Source: Rhizodiscina lignyota
Lineage: Eukaryota > Ascomycota > Dothideomycetes > Aulographales > Rhizodiscinaceae
NCBI GenBank assembly: GCA_010015805.1
Contig: ML978128.1
Coordinates: 682,001 to 746,000 of the forward strand
Direction of reading: 5' to 3'
Length of the DNA: 64,000 nt
The translations under genes and the position numbers were made by a program. Positions within the stretch are counted from its first letter, which is position 1. Each line of letters begins with the position of its first letter. Under the pieces are notes generated by a model. It did not search any database. It was given only the letters and a program-made list of their open reading frames with translations, and was not told the DNA's origin. Positions 35,613 to 46,221 of this stretch are shown piece after piece.

Positions 35613-37721
35613 TTATGGCCCTAGGCCCATTTCCCAGAACCCAGTCTCCATCTGTAGTCTCGTTAGATGAATCTTCTCTCAGCATGCTATGCAGGCACTC
35701 ACCCTCGTAGCATGAACGAAAATCTTCACCAGTTCTTCAATTCGACTTGGTGATTGAAGTACGGCATACTTCTCGACAACCTCTATAAAGCTGTTAGTTG
35801 ATAAGCACAACACAAAGATATAAATTCAGACATACCAGAACCCGCATCTACTGCAGACACGTAGTCCTCCCCGACATATGTCTCGATCCACTTCCAATAC
35901 CTGTTCCGACTTCCACGCGCCGTTTGAGGATCGTCGTATAGCCTCCTTGCGATTTTGCCATAACCGATCAAGCAGGGCAGCAGGGCCATGTGGAGTCCGA
36001 ACCAGTCTTCAGACTGGCCGACATCCAGCACGTATCTCGTGTATGCAGTGCATGCTGTCTCGCGGTGAAAATTCAAGGCCTCGAACACACAGAAGACCTT
36101 ATAGTTTCACGTACCTTGATGCTCTTCGTGTTTGACGATTTCCGCCTCTGAAAGACCAAAGTCCCTGCAATATTCGAGGTGAAGCTTCATCTCCGCCTGC
36201 ATGGACACGACGATCTCCGCAAACTGTATCATAACTCAGCGAATTGTCAAATATTCTGGGAAAGCTCTCTCACGTCTCTGATATGTTGGAGGTTTTTGCT
36301 CTTGTACGAAAGCAGAGAATATGCTCTTGAGAAATGAATCTGTATATATCAGCGTTTGTCCTTCCGTCTTGGGAGAGTGCCTCGACACACGAGGAAGAGA
36401 TAGTCCTGAATCAAGTAGAACTTGAATCTTCCGATGTCCAAAGAGTTATCGGCCAGCCTTTTTACAAAGTCGTGTTCCGTATGCTCCTTCCAAGCACCTT
36501 TCACATCGGGTCGTTCTAATAGGTAGTCGACGAATCCGCCACTTGCACTTTAGTAAGCCTACATCCTCAAATGGGGAAACTTAGCGTATGGCATACGGTA
36601 CAAATGGCAAAGTGTATGTCGAATGGAAATGATTGATTGGCCCATTTCCTTGGCCGATCTCGTAGCTCGTCCTGATTCCTGCCTCGACGTATCGGTTTGC
36701 TGCTCGGACGGCTTGCTCCATGGACATCTCCGAAGCCAAGTTTGCTGCGATCGCAGCTAACTCGAAATCAGTCCAAGCTGCAACAGAAGAAGTAGGACGA
36801 CACTTACAAGCAAGAGAACAGCCTGTCCCGTGAGTATTCTTGGAATGGATATAGTCGGACTTTAGGATGATGGGCGCCTCCTCTCCACAGAGAATGTTGA
36901 CCACTGTATGATGATCGGCTTCGGACTTGGATATCTTTTCATCTTTGGTCAAGGGTATGTGGCCTCCTTTCAGAAGAACATATTTTGGACCAAGCTTCTG
37001 GACTGATTGGGCCATTTCGATGATATCTTGCAAACTGCTCGGCTCCTTTGCCTCGACCCCAGCGTTCTCGAGCATCAATTGGGCCTCTGGAAGATTGGGT
37101 GTTAAGATGGTAGTGAGTGGAAGTATCTGTTCTCTTAACGTCTGAACAGCATCTTCTGGGAGCAATTGCGAGCCGCTCGTAGAGACCATCACCTGCATTT
37201 CAATCAGTACTGCACTGCCTAGAAGGGAGTCAAACGTACCGGATCGATGATTGTTACGCCGATTTTATGGCGCCTGAGAGCATCCGCTACGACACGAATC
37301 GTATCCGCTGAAGCAAGCATGCCTGGGGAGCAGCGTCAGTGTCACCAGTGGTTGGCAAATCGTAACACAGGCTTACCCGTCTTAACCGCATCCGCTCCAA
37401 TGTCGTCAATGCACGCATCTATTTGCTGCTTCACAAATTCTGACGGAGTTACATGAATGTTTCTGACGCCTTGCGTGTTCTGAGCAGTGAGAGCGGTGGT
37501 CGCAGTCATTGCGTAGCATTGGTGAGCCTATGGTCGATTAGCTAACATCGAGATAGATGCCGAAGACAGATGAGACGCACGGAGAGGACTTTTTGGTCTG
37601 CCTCTAACCCTCTATTTCGAATTTGTTAGCACCCTGTTCTTGCGTTCGAGATGAATTGAGCATCATACGCTCCACCTGAGCTGTCAGAACCAGCGATCAC
37701 CAATACTCGTTTCGGAGCCAT
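35613..37721 (-). CDS. HMP-P kinase / TenA fusion, thiamine synthesis (Thi20-type)
   Basis: This is a bifunctional enzyme. The N-terminal ThiD domain phosphorylates hydroxymethylpyrimidine and its phosphate, and the C-terminal TenA domain hydrolyses damaged thiamine pyrimidines. Twelve exons joined by eleven introns give 508 residues, the family size. Seen are VLVIAGSDSSGGAGLEADQK (residues ~5-24, across splice 1), ALTAQNTQGV, VMVSTSGSQLL, LLKGGH and the anion-hole/catalytic loop HGTGCSLASAIAAN. The TenA half has ERPDVKGAWKEHTEHDFVKR, KFYLIQDYLFL, the active-site cysteine in LLPCLIGYG, and the C-terminal glutamate in FWEMGLGP. Every junction keeps frame. An in-frame ATG at 37823 would add 34 residues. 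No TPP-riboswitch core was recognised upstream. Confidence 0.93.
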
Positions 37722-38549
37722 TTGAAAATAGAATCGCTTAGAAAATATTGGCTGGTTTCCAATATAGATTGAATTCTTCGAATAAACATTAGCGAAACGT
37801 TCAATTAAAGCGAAAGTCTTCATGGCGTCGGCGATCCACGGAGGTGGTCATGAAGAATCATCACGATTGAAGATAAACACTCGAGAAAAAAATATATCAT
37901 ACATCCGGCCCACATAAAAATAGTCGTACGCTTTGCAACAAGGTCCACGGGGTGTTCAGGTGATTTGCTTGTTTGGTGGTCACACAAGTGATAATAGCAA
38001 CGGTATGAATAGGCTCGTACTGCGTAGCCAAGCTTTTGTGGAAGCTTTGGGACGATTTTCTGAGCCCAAAATGTGGCAATGCCAACGACTATATGAAAAG
38101 AGTAGGATAGACAAGAACTATATCGATTGGAGAATCATTCCGAGCAGATGAAAAGGACGTTGCAGTTGAAAGAACAAGGGATGATTCAACTGAATCCATT
38201 TTTATCCGTAGCCCTTTCTGGGACCGTACTTTAGCGACCCGCGGAAAAAGTACTGTGCTCCACTGCTTCACATGCTCCAGGGCCCGTAATGGCAGGTACC
38301 AATTCATCGTCAAGACTCAAGTCGACTTCATCTTATCCACAGAAATGGCAATGTTGATCATAAAAATGGTGAATTTACCGTGCGAGTAATTCGCATGCGC
38401 TGAGCGCTACACAGCGCACGGACTTTACCGGTTGCCGTGGGCAGGGATCTCCATTGTTTGCCAACAACCTGTCGCCGATCCAACTTCGATGTGCAGAACA
38501 TCCTCATACGAAGACAATTACACTGCGCACGCATATTCGTGATTGCGCA
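37722..38549. other. Divergent promoter, THI20-like and kinesin genes
   Basis: About 830 bp with no credible ORF. I looked for TPP-riboswitch elements and saw none. A GC-rich patch with GCATGC and AGCGCT palindromes lies near 38393-38425, upstream of the kinesin. Confidence 0.35.
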
Positions 38550-40753
38550 ATGGAGCCTCCGCAGAAACCCTCGACGTCCCTTTTCGACGTATACCTCCGT
38601 CTACGACCCTCGCACGCCGCCGACGCGGAGCGATTCCTAGATGTAGAAGAAGCAGGCCACGACTATCCCAAACATATCACTATCAAACCACCTTCGAACG
38701 ACCACCGAAAGCGTGCAGTCGAGAGATTTGCCTTCACGAGAGTATTCGAAGAAGATGCTGCACAGGTCGATATATTTAAGGGCGTAGGAGTACTCCCTCT
38801 TATTGAAGGTGTTCTTGGACAAGAAAGTCGGGAAGGCCGAGATGGTCTGCTGGCAACTTTGGGTGTAACAGGCTCTGGAAAGGTTTGAAGTGCCCAAAGC
38901 ATTGCCAGAACGAAGCTGACCCTGAACAGAGTCATACCATCCTCGGATCGAAGGCGCAGCGAGGACTGACGCAAATGGCGCTTGATGTGCTTTTCCAGTC
39001 CACCTGTAACGGCCTCATACACCCAACGGGTCTTGCATCCGTCTTTCCCTCAATCGCCGCATCTGATGTGTCAGAGGCGCAGATGTTCACTGCTGGAGCA
39101 TTCTTGGATTCTCTGTATGGTGACGGACAATCCGAGCGAGGTTTCGGTTCAAGAGCGCAAACACCAATGATGGTAGGCGAAAAGCCAATTTCATCAATCC
39201 CAACTCACCCAACTTCCATTGGGCTCTATCCAAGTCTCAGAAAGAACATTTACTACAGTCCGCCCAATTACCCTCATTCTCAGATTCCAAAACCATGCTC
39301 GAATTCAAGTCGAGTCCCACACTTCGCCCGCCCAGTTAGAACAACTGCTAAAACTACTTCTTCATATGTGAAGGAGGGCGCATCCTTCCTCAGTATAGCT
39401 TCGAAACGCAATGTCATTCCTCGTCCATCCGCTTTGCCTCAATATCCAACCGTCGACATCGATGGAATTGAAGCAGATTCGACCGCTGAGTACGCGATTG
39501 TCATCTCTATGTACGAGGTTTACAACGACCGAATCTTCGACCTACTCGGCGGATCAATGACTTCTTCGAAAGCGGCCATCCAAAAACGTCGAGCGTTACT
39601 ATTCAAATCGACCGAGCAGTCGCCCGACCGGAAAGTAGTCGCCGGCCTGAGAAAGGTAGTATGCAGCAACCTTGAAGAGGCGCTCATGGTGCTCGAAACA
39701 GGCCTCCTAGAGCGTAAAGTCGCCGGTACAGGAAGTAACGCTGTCAGTTCCAGAAGTCACGGCTTCTTCTGTGTCGAGGTCAAGAAGCGGAGGAGAGCCT
39801 ATGGAGGCTCATGGTCTACTAGTGCTCTAACGATCGTAGATCTCGCGGGGTCGGAGCGTGCTCGTAATGCGAAGACTGCAGGCGCAACACTGGCCGAAGC
39901 AGGCAAGATCAATGAGAGCTTGATGTATCTGGGACAGTGCATGCAGATGCAAAGCGACAACCAAGACGGCACCAAGAACATCGTGCCATTCCGACAGTGC
40001 AAGCTGACTGAACTGCTCTTCTCTAACTCCTTCCCATCACACAATAATCAGCATCATCACCAGCATCGGAACCCTCAGAAAGCGGTCATGATCGTGACGG
40101 CTGACCCACTCGGTGATTTCAATGCGACATCTCAGATCCTCAGATACTCTGCACTAGCCCGAGAAGTCACCGTCCCCCGAATACCATCCGTAACGAGCAC
40201 GATTCTATCAGGCGCCCTCACACAACAGAACAGGTGCCCCAGTGCCGGCGACCGCTCATCACCAACTGCCGCGCTGGAAGAATTGGAGGCAGCGGCAAAG
40301 GAGATTACAAGGCTTTCAGAAGAAATTGACATAATTTCCCTGCAGTTGACGGAAGAAACCACAAGGCGTCAAACGGCAGAGGCTTGCTGGCAAGCAGCAG
40401 AAGATCGCATGGCTTCTTTAGAACAGGAGGTTCGAGATGATTGCTATGAGGAGATGGAGCAGAGAATCGAGGCTGAGAGGAGAAGATGGAAGGGTGCTTG
40501 GGACGAAGAGGCTGACAAGAACGACGAGCATCTGGATCGCAAGATCGAGATTCTCACAAGAGGCATCCAGATACACGAAGACCCGGAACCGACTGCTGAG
40601 GAACGAGTGGCTGAGCTAGAAGGCGAGAATGAGGCACTAAAGCGGAAGTTAGAGTCGCTGGAACGAGAGCTGCTGGGCAGAAGCCCAACGAAGAAGCAAA
40701 GAGTGCTCAAGGCAAAGAAGTGGGACGTGGATGTGGGATTTGAAAGTCCATGA
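38550..40753 (+). CDS. Kinesin-6-like motor protein
   Basis: A microtubule motor with an N-terminal kinesin domain. Exons 38550-38882 and 38930-40753 (47-nt intron inside the P-loop region) give 718 residues. Seen are the P-loop GVTGSGK-SHT formed across the splice, the neck-proximal SMYEVYNDRIFDLL, switch I NAVSSRSH and switch II LTIVDLAGSER, then INESLMYLGQCM and FRQCKLTELL. Roughly 150 residues of low-complexity sequence are inserted between the P-loop helix and MYEVYNDRIFDLL, resembling the loop-6 insertion of kinesin-6 (MKLP/Klp9) motors. A C-terminal coiled coil (about 500-680) ends in a basic tail. Kinesin-6 members act at the spindle midzone. Family membership is inferred from the insertion. 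Confidence 0.85.
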
Positions 40754-41214
40754 TGTGATATCATACATTTCGCATAGGCGTTACTTCCGTTTTGTATATA
40801 CCTCGTTGGATGCTGTTCAATACCACTAGAGCATTGCTCCCGACAGAGCGGGAGAGCAAGGGAGACCGTTCAAAACCATCACTTTATCTGTTAGCCTGAC
40901 TCGAGCGTGACAAACTGGCTGGCCCTGATGGACATTAAAAGGGTGCAGCATAAGTTTTGCTCTTTAGTGAAGGTGATAGCATCGTTGAGAGCTTAGTCAG
41001 GTATAGCCCAGCTCGTGTTTGTTAGGGCTATACAGCTATAATAATCCTAGTGTTACTGTAGGGACTATGCACACCAACATGTCGTATATTGCAGCCATGT
41101 GTCAACTATTCTGTCCATCTCAAGCCACGACCGGAATCCCCTTCACTAGAGGATCGCTTGGGCTGGGCAAGAGCCAGAAATTGAGGGTTCGTTCGTGAAG
41201 CATCATAATATCTC
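40754..41214. other. Convergent 3' flanks, no gene
   Basis: 461 bp between the kinesin and the FAR1-like gene. Short ORFs only; presumably two 3' UTRs. Confidence 0.35.
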
Positions 41215-42348
41215 TCAACCTGCACCTCCCCTTCTCTTCGTCATGACATCGATCTGCTTCGCTATCAAGGCCACCTGCTGCCTCAATAGAATCAGCTCGT
41301 CGTCTTTGGGATCGTTTCTACGTGAAATCTGGTTTGCATTAGGAGGGTTGCTGGCAGTACTGTTCGCATTCGAGTTGGGGTTAGAGTGACCATTCGCGCT
41401 TGTGATCGGTAGTACGCCCGTGCCTGCACAATGATGGCACGTCCGTGTTCCAGGCGGCCTGTTCGTTGACAGAGCCGGATCTATCGCCGCAGGCTGTTGC
41501 TGAGCTCCTGGTTGTGTGAAGGTAGGTAGAGGCTGTTGATCTGGTACTCCGCGCGGTCCAAGTACACGGAAGCCACTCTCAAAGACGAACGGCCGGTCCT
41601 CGAGTTCGAGTGGAGCGTCCTCACCCGGTGCATCTAGATCTGCTCCCATGCTCTCCTGTTCGCGTGACATCCTCTCCTCCTGCCGCTGCTGAGCCATTGC
41701 AGCTTCTGCCTCGCGCAGCTTCTTCCGCATAGCTACTTGGTCTGGCCTTCCTCCTCTGCCATGGGGAAGGGGAGGCTGAACGCCCATCTGGACTAGCAGC
41801 CTATCTCTCGACTTGTGTGCCAACTTCTCCGTGATCGTCGTGCCACATCGATCCTGAATGACTTTGACAATCTCCTTCGGGTCCGTCGTCACCTGCGGCT
41901 TGAAATTGATTCTATTCAGCGAGTCGACAACCCACCGCTGCGTCGCATGTACCGCGCGCTTGCCCCTCTGCTCAATGCCCTCATGGTTCACCCAGATCTC
42001 CGGTGGATTGCAGGTGTGCTCAGCATTGACGCTCGTCACGAGCAGCAGCCCTGTGTTGCGCGCGACCGTTGCACGGACGGCCCACTGGCAGCCATCGCGG
42101 AAGTACCTACATCTGTACTGTGCCCTCGAGGTGTCCTTCTTGGAGCAGCGCGCGATGAAGCCCTCCCGCAACGACCAGGCGTTTATGGCATGGCGCAGGG
42201 ATTCGAAGTCATGGTAGGTGGCATTGACGATGGGCGCGGGCACGTCGAGATCGGGCGGGAGACCGTCGTTCTCATTGTCGCCCTCGGCGTCGTTGTCGCT
42301 GGCGTGATCGTGCTGGAGAGGTGTGGATGGTGTGGTCATGACGAGCAT
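41215..42348 (-). CDS. FAR1/MULE-type DNA-binding domain protein
   Basis: A single exon of 377 residues. Residues about 45-115 form a WRKY-GCM1-like zinc domain as found at the N-terminus of Mutator-like transposases and FAR1-type proteins. It reads FESLRHAINAWSLREGF, then SKKDTSRAQYRCRYFRDGC, QWAVRATV and VNAEHTC (C-x6-C ... H-x-C). There is no DDE transposase core. Instead the rest is Pro/Gln/Asn-rich with a CHHCAGTG zinc-like motif near residue 310 and a predicted C-terminal helix (LILLRQQVALIAKQIDVM). No terminal inverted repeats were seen. It therefore looks like a domesticated DNA-binding protein rather than an active element. The in-frame ATG at 42339 is an equally likely start. Confidence 0.75.
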   Translation of the reverse strand: MLVMTTPSTPLQHDHASDNDAEGDNENDGLPPDLDVPAPIVNATYHDFESLRHAINAWSLREGFIARCSKKDTSRAQYRCRYFRDGCQWAVRATVARNTGLLLVTSVNAEHTCNPPEIWVNHEGIEQRGKRAVHATQRWVVDSLNRINFKPQVTTDPKEIVKVIQDRCGTTITEKLAHKSRDRLLVQMGVQPPLPHGRGGRPDQVAMRKKLREAEAAMAQQRQEERMSREQESMGADLDAPGEDAPLELEDRPFVFESGFRVLGPRGVPDQQPLPTFTQPGAQQQPAAIDPALSTNRPPGTRTCHHCAGTGVLPITSANGHSNPNSNANSTASNPPNANQISRRNDPKDDELILLRQQVALIAKQIDVMTKRRGGAG

Positions 42349-42901
42349 TCGCTGATCGGGCAGCTAAGTGCTTTTCCTTAGTGATGCTGTGGGATGCTCG
42401 TCTTCTGCCGCGTTGCGTGTGAGGTTGGGCGCGGGCATTTGAGATGTTGGGAGGGGCCGGGGAGATCACATCCGATTTACGATAGAGTTGTGGCTGTGGT
42501 GGCTGAATTCGACGCGAAGCACCTCAAAGTCCTCCGCAGGGGACAACTTTGGACGAAGGAGACTCAGCAACAACGTAGTATTTTCTGATCAAAGCTGGAT
42601 AGAAAAATCCCGTATGGGTAAGGTATAGAAGAAACATTATAATTAGAACTGACGGCCCGGAGAGTTGAATCGAGAAGAAGTGGCGGTAAGCTCCAGGTCC
42701 ACGGAGGAAATGGAATTTGGTGGGGTCACTCTCTGAGCGATCGGTTTGTCATGGAAAGGACGGCAACAATCAGCCTCCTATCAGCAATTCCTATCACCGA
42801 GACCGAGGTGTTATTTGTGTAACGTGAGTCGAGATGCACATTGAGAATCTCAGTCAATTGAGCATACTGTACGTTCGCATGGGTGATATTCCATTGCCAG
42901 C
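42349..42901. other. Intergenic, no gene recognised
   Basis: 553 bp between divergent genes. Short ORFs only. Confidence 0.35.
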
Positions 42902-43907
42902 ATGACAGTTCAACATCAGATCCCAACTATTGACCTCAGCGACTACCTTACTAAAGACTCGTCTCCAGAAGCAAGAGCTAGGATTATCGAAGAAGTTAAA
43001 GACGCTTGTTCACGATATGGCTTCATCCAGATCAAAGGGCACGGCGTCCCTGTCGACCTTCAGCGCAAGATAATTGGATGCTGTAAGACACTTTTCGATT
43101 TACCACAGGCTGAGAAAGACGCGCTGTCGTTGAAGAAAAATGTCTCTCGACGAGGCTATGAAAGAATAGGTGACCAAACATTGGATTCTAAAGCCCTACC
43201 TGATCAGAAGGAGGTATATTCACACATTGAAGTAATATTTCTATCAGCTAATGGAGCCGCAGGGCTTCTACATTGGCAGAGAGATTCCGCCGAACGATAT
43301 CAGCTTCCTCCGAGGTCCAAATCAGTGGCCAGAACTCCCTGAAGAGAATTTCCATGGTCCCATAACCGAGTACTACAAGCACATGCTCAGCCTCTGCAAC
43401 GGCCTTATGGAGATTCTAGTCATTGGCCTTGGCCACAACCCGGCCGTCCTGGGAACGTTCATGAGGGAGCCGGTGTGCAATCTTAAATTGCTTCATTACC
43501 CTCCGCATAATTCGACCGACGAGCGGCTATTCGGAGCAGGCGCGCATACTGACTTCGGAGGCATTACCATTTTGCTTCAGCAACCTGGTAAGAACGGCCT
43601 TCAAGTCTACTACGAACCGACCGGAGAGTGGCTGCCAGTACCGGCCGTCGAAGACGTCTTTGTTGTCAATCTTGGCGACCTAGTGCATAAGTGGACTGAT
43701 GGGACATATCGGAGTACCGTTCATCGAGTAATCAATGCCGCGGGTGGCGATCGGTATAGTGTCCCGTGCTTTTTCCATGGCGATGTGAAAGCGACAAACC
43801 CATTCAAGCCTGGAGATGGCAATAGTGAGACCGTCGAGGAACATATTCGGAACAAATTCGACCAGAGTTACGGCACCGATTCTCGTCAAGTCGCCGCGAC
43901 CGCCTAG
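42902..43907 (+). CDS. 2-oxoglutarate/Fe(II) oxygenase, isopenicillin-N-synthase-like
   Basis: A non-haem iron oxygenase of the IPNS/gibberellin-oxidase superfamily, probably cytosolic and acting on a small metabolite. Exons 42902-43213 and 43263-43907 (49-nt intron) give 318 residues. The DIOX_N domain starts IPTIDLSDYL and includes YGFIQIKGHGV. The catalytic core has the HxD iron ligands in GAHTDFGGITILLQ, the distal histidine in TYRSTVHRVI and the 2OG-binding arginine in RYSVPCFF (RxS). The splice recreates DQKE-GFYIGREIP, typical of the family. All catalytic residues are present. Substrate not predictable; no other biosynthetic genes adjoin it. Confidence 0.9.
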
Positions 43908-44145
43908 CTTAAGGAAACCATATACGCACGATAAGCAGTTCAACAAAAATAACAAGCCAAAATGCAAATGAAATTTCACTGCTCTAGCCGCTATGGTGGC
44001 CGTGGATGATCAATCGACGCATTGGGTCGTCTGCCTATGCAATTTGAAGCCCGTCTACTGTAGCAGCTGTCAAAGCAGCGGTCAGAAAACCAAGCCCTTA
44101 TCCCTCTATGTTTTATGTGCTCGTAACATCATAAAGTCCCGCTCG

Positions 44146-45593
44146 CTACGATCTGGAACCCATTCGTGACAACCCATCAAAACTGTTTCGCCTTCCCCAG
44201 TTTGGTGGTTGCCGCTTAAGGAATGCACCAACTGCCCCTAAATAACCTTCATGTCGCAGGAAATACGCCTGTTTCTCGCCTTTCGACCAGAAATCGATAG
44301 CGTATGATAATGTGTTCATTGTTTGCCGGTGGCCTCCAATGAACGACCCTCCAAAGTAGATGTGCTCCAGGTTGTGCCTTTGCGCATGTAGATATGCAAT
44401 CTGCCCAATGTTGTTACTGACAGCATAGAGCAGGCTTCGGCTGATGTCTTCAGCTCGGAATGCTGTCCCGCTGCTTCCTCTATCGCCATTTGACAGCCCT
44501 CCATGGTCTTCAGCTTCCCGTTCGGCCTGACGTTTCATTCGGTAGACCTTCCCGAAACTGCTGGCGATCGCTGTGCTCTTGAGACCGATTTTGTTGTAGT
44601 CCATGCCGTAGATGTCGCCTACAAGCATATCCACCGCTGTGTTGTCGCCATTCTCTGCTGTTTTCAGCATCTCTTCAAAGCTTCGTGCGCCTGTTAGAAG
44701 TGAAAGTAGACCCCAAAGCGTACCACCTCCTAATGATGTACCGCCAACACGTTGGAATTGCCGCGGCCCAGAGACTTTGATCATGGATACACCGGATCCG
44801 ATGTTGACAAGCAAGTACGGGTAGATATTTTCCCGCTTGTCAACGAATTGCATTGGATCAGATTCGCTGTATGTGAAAACCTCGTTTGGAATTTCACTGA
44901 TGAAGAAATCGAGACCTGTTGCCACAATGAGAACCCAGAGCTAGTACACAAACCAGGCATCTTACCTATTATGAGGCACTCCATTTCATCCTCGCGCAAG
45001 ACTTCTACGCCTAGCGCCTCTTTGATCTTCTCGTAGTATTTGAATGCGCCTCCTCCCGTCGCCATCACACATAACTGCTCTTTTGGGTTGAGACCATTTT
45101 GCTGCTGATGTTCCAGTTTCAAGCGGCGCATGAAATCTATACACGTCTCTATCTTGTCGGTCTCGAATTTCTGGAAATGGAGCCGGCCGCCGAGTTCTAT
45201 TGACTTGGGTTCGTGTGAGAAGTAGACGAGTTTCGCAAGGGAGCCGCCAATCTGCTCGAGGGTACATTGTTAGTACAGAGAACTTGCATTACACAAAGAG
45301 AAATTCGTCTGACGTACGTCTACAGCGATGTGACTGACTATGGCGCGGTGATTTGGTAGTCGAATATCTTGTGTCTGTTGGAGGTATTCTTCAGGCGCCG
45401 CTCCGGGACTCCCATTTGGCGTTTGAGGAGTATCGTCAGCGATAAATGCGCCTTGTACGTTGATTATAACGGATCCAGGATGAGCAATTGGGTCTCTAGA
45501 ATCGCTCCTCTTCTTGTTCGGTGTCTCGACATCTATCTCCCAAGGCGCATTCCTCGACCGCTCGTCAACCTCAAGGCCAGCATTCGAGGCCAT
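44146..45593 (-). CDS. Pantothenate kinase (eukaryotic type II PanK)
   Basis: This enzyme catalyses the first, rate-limiting step of coenzyme A synthesis, the ATP-dependent phosphorylation of pantothenate. Exons 45318-45593, 44966-45251 and 44146-44915 (introns 66 and 50 nt) give 443 residues. Seen are the ATP-binding start IGGSLAKLVYFSHE after splice 1, VMATGGGAFKY, NIYPYLLVNIGSGVSMI, VGGTSLGGGTLWGLLSLL and the C-terminal IYFGGSFIGGHRQTMNTLSYA with FLRHEGYLGAVGAFL. About 90 N-terminal residues before the kinase fold are low-complexity, a common regulatory extension in fungi. Confidence 0.95.
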
Positions 45594-46221
45594 TCTCGGC
45601 AGCAGCAGCGTCTCGTGACACTGAGCTTATTATCTTGTCGTAAGCGCAGGGTGAGTTTCAATTCAGGGCACGCGCATCTCTTCGATTTGTGATATCACAG
45701 CTGGCCTCGGAACTTGCGAGCTATAATCGATGGAGGGGTCCGTTCGCCCGGTCGCGTGCAAAGTGCTTCAGCGCTGAGAAATTTGATATTTGCGAGAGGT
45801 TTGTGATGAATAGTGCTTGCCCTCAGCTGTTCTATTAGCTGCCGCGTTTTTCCCATCATGGCGGCACTGGCAGTGTCGTATCGCGTGAGGCTCTGCATGA
45901 ACGACACTAAAGCATGAAGCGAAGGTAACCGACGACGCCGAGGATGATGCTCCACAATGGCCGACGTTGGGAAGGATTCTCCGAATAAAAATACAAACTC
46001 GGAGAAGCCGAGACTGTAGGAAATTTGGAGGTTTACTAATATTACAACATCTTCATTTATCTGAGCTGCTTCGTGCTTGCTAAGGTATCATGAGTCTGGA
46101 GGTCTCCACGCCGGGAGAGTACGACGCTGCTAATGCAAGGCTGCCCCAGACTCCATCAAATGCATTCGTGTCATGAACGATCATATTATCTACAATGTCT
46201 ACTCGTCCTTTAAATCTAGCC
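45594..46221. other. Intergenic with one doubtful ORF
   Basis: 628 bp between two minus-strand genes. A basic 86-residue ORF at 45695-45955 (minus, MEHHPRRRRLPSLHAL...) is possible but has no recognisable domain. It may be part of the PanK promoter region instead. Confidence 0.3.

Noticed and set aside
37722-38549. TPP riboswitch upstream of the thiamine gene
   Set aside because: Expected because fungal thiamine genes sometimes carry one, but no CTGAGA-type core with matching helices was recognised.
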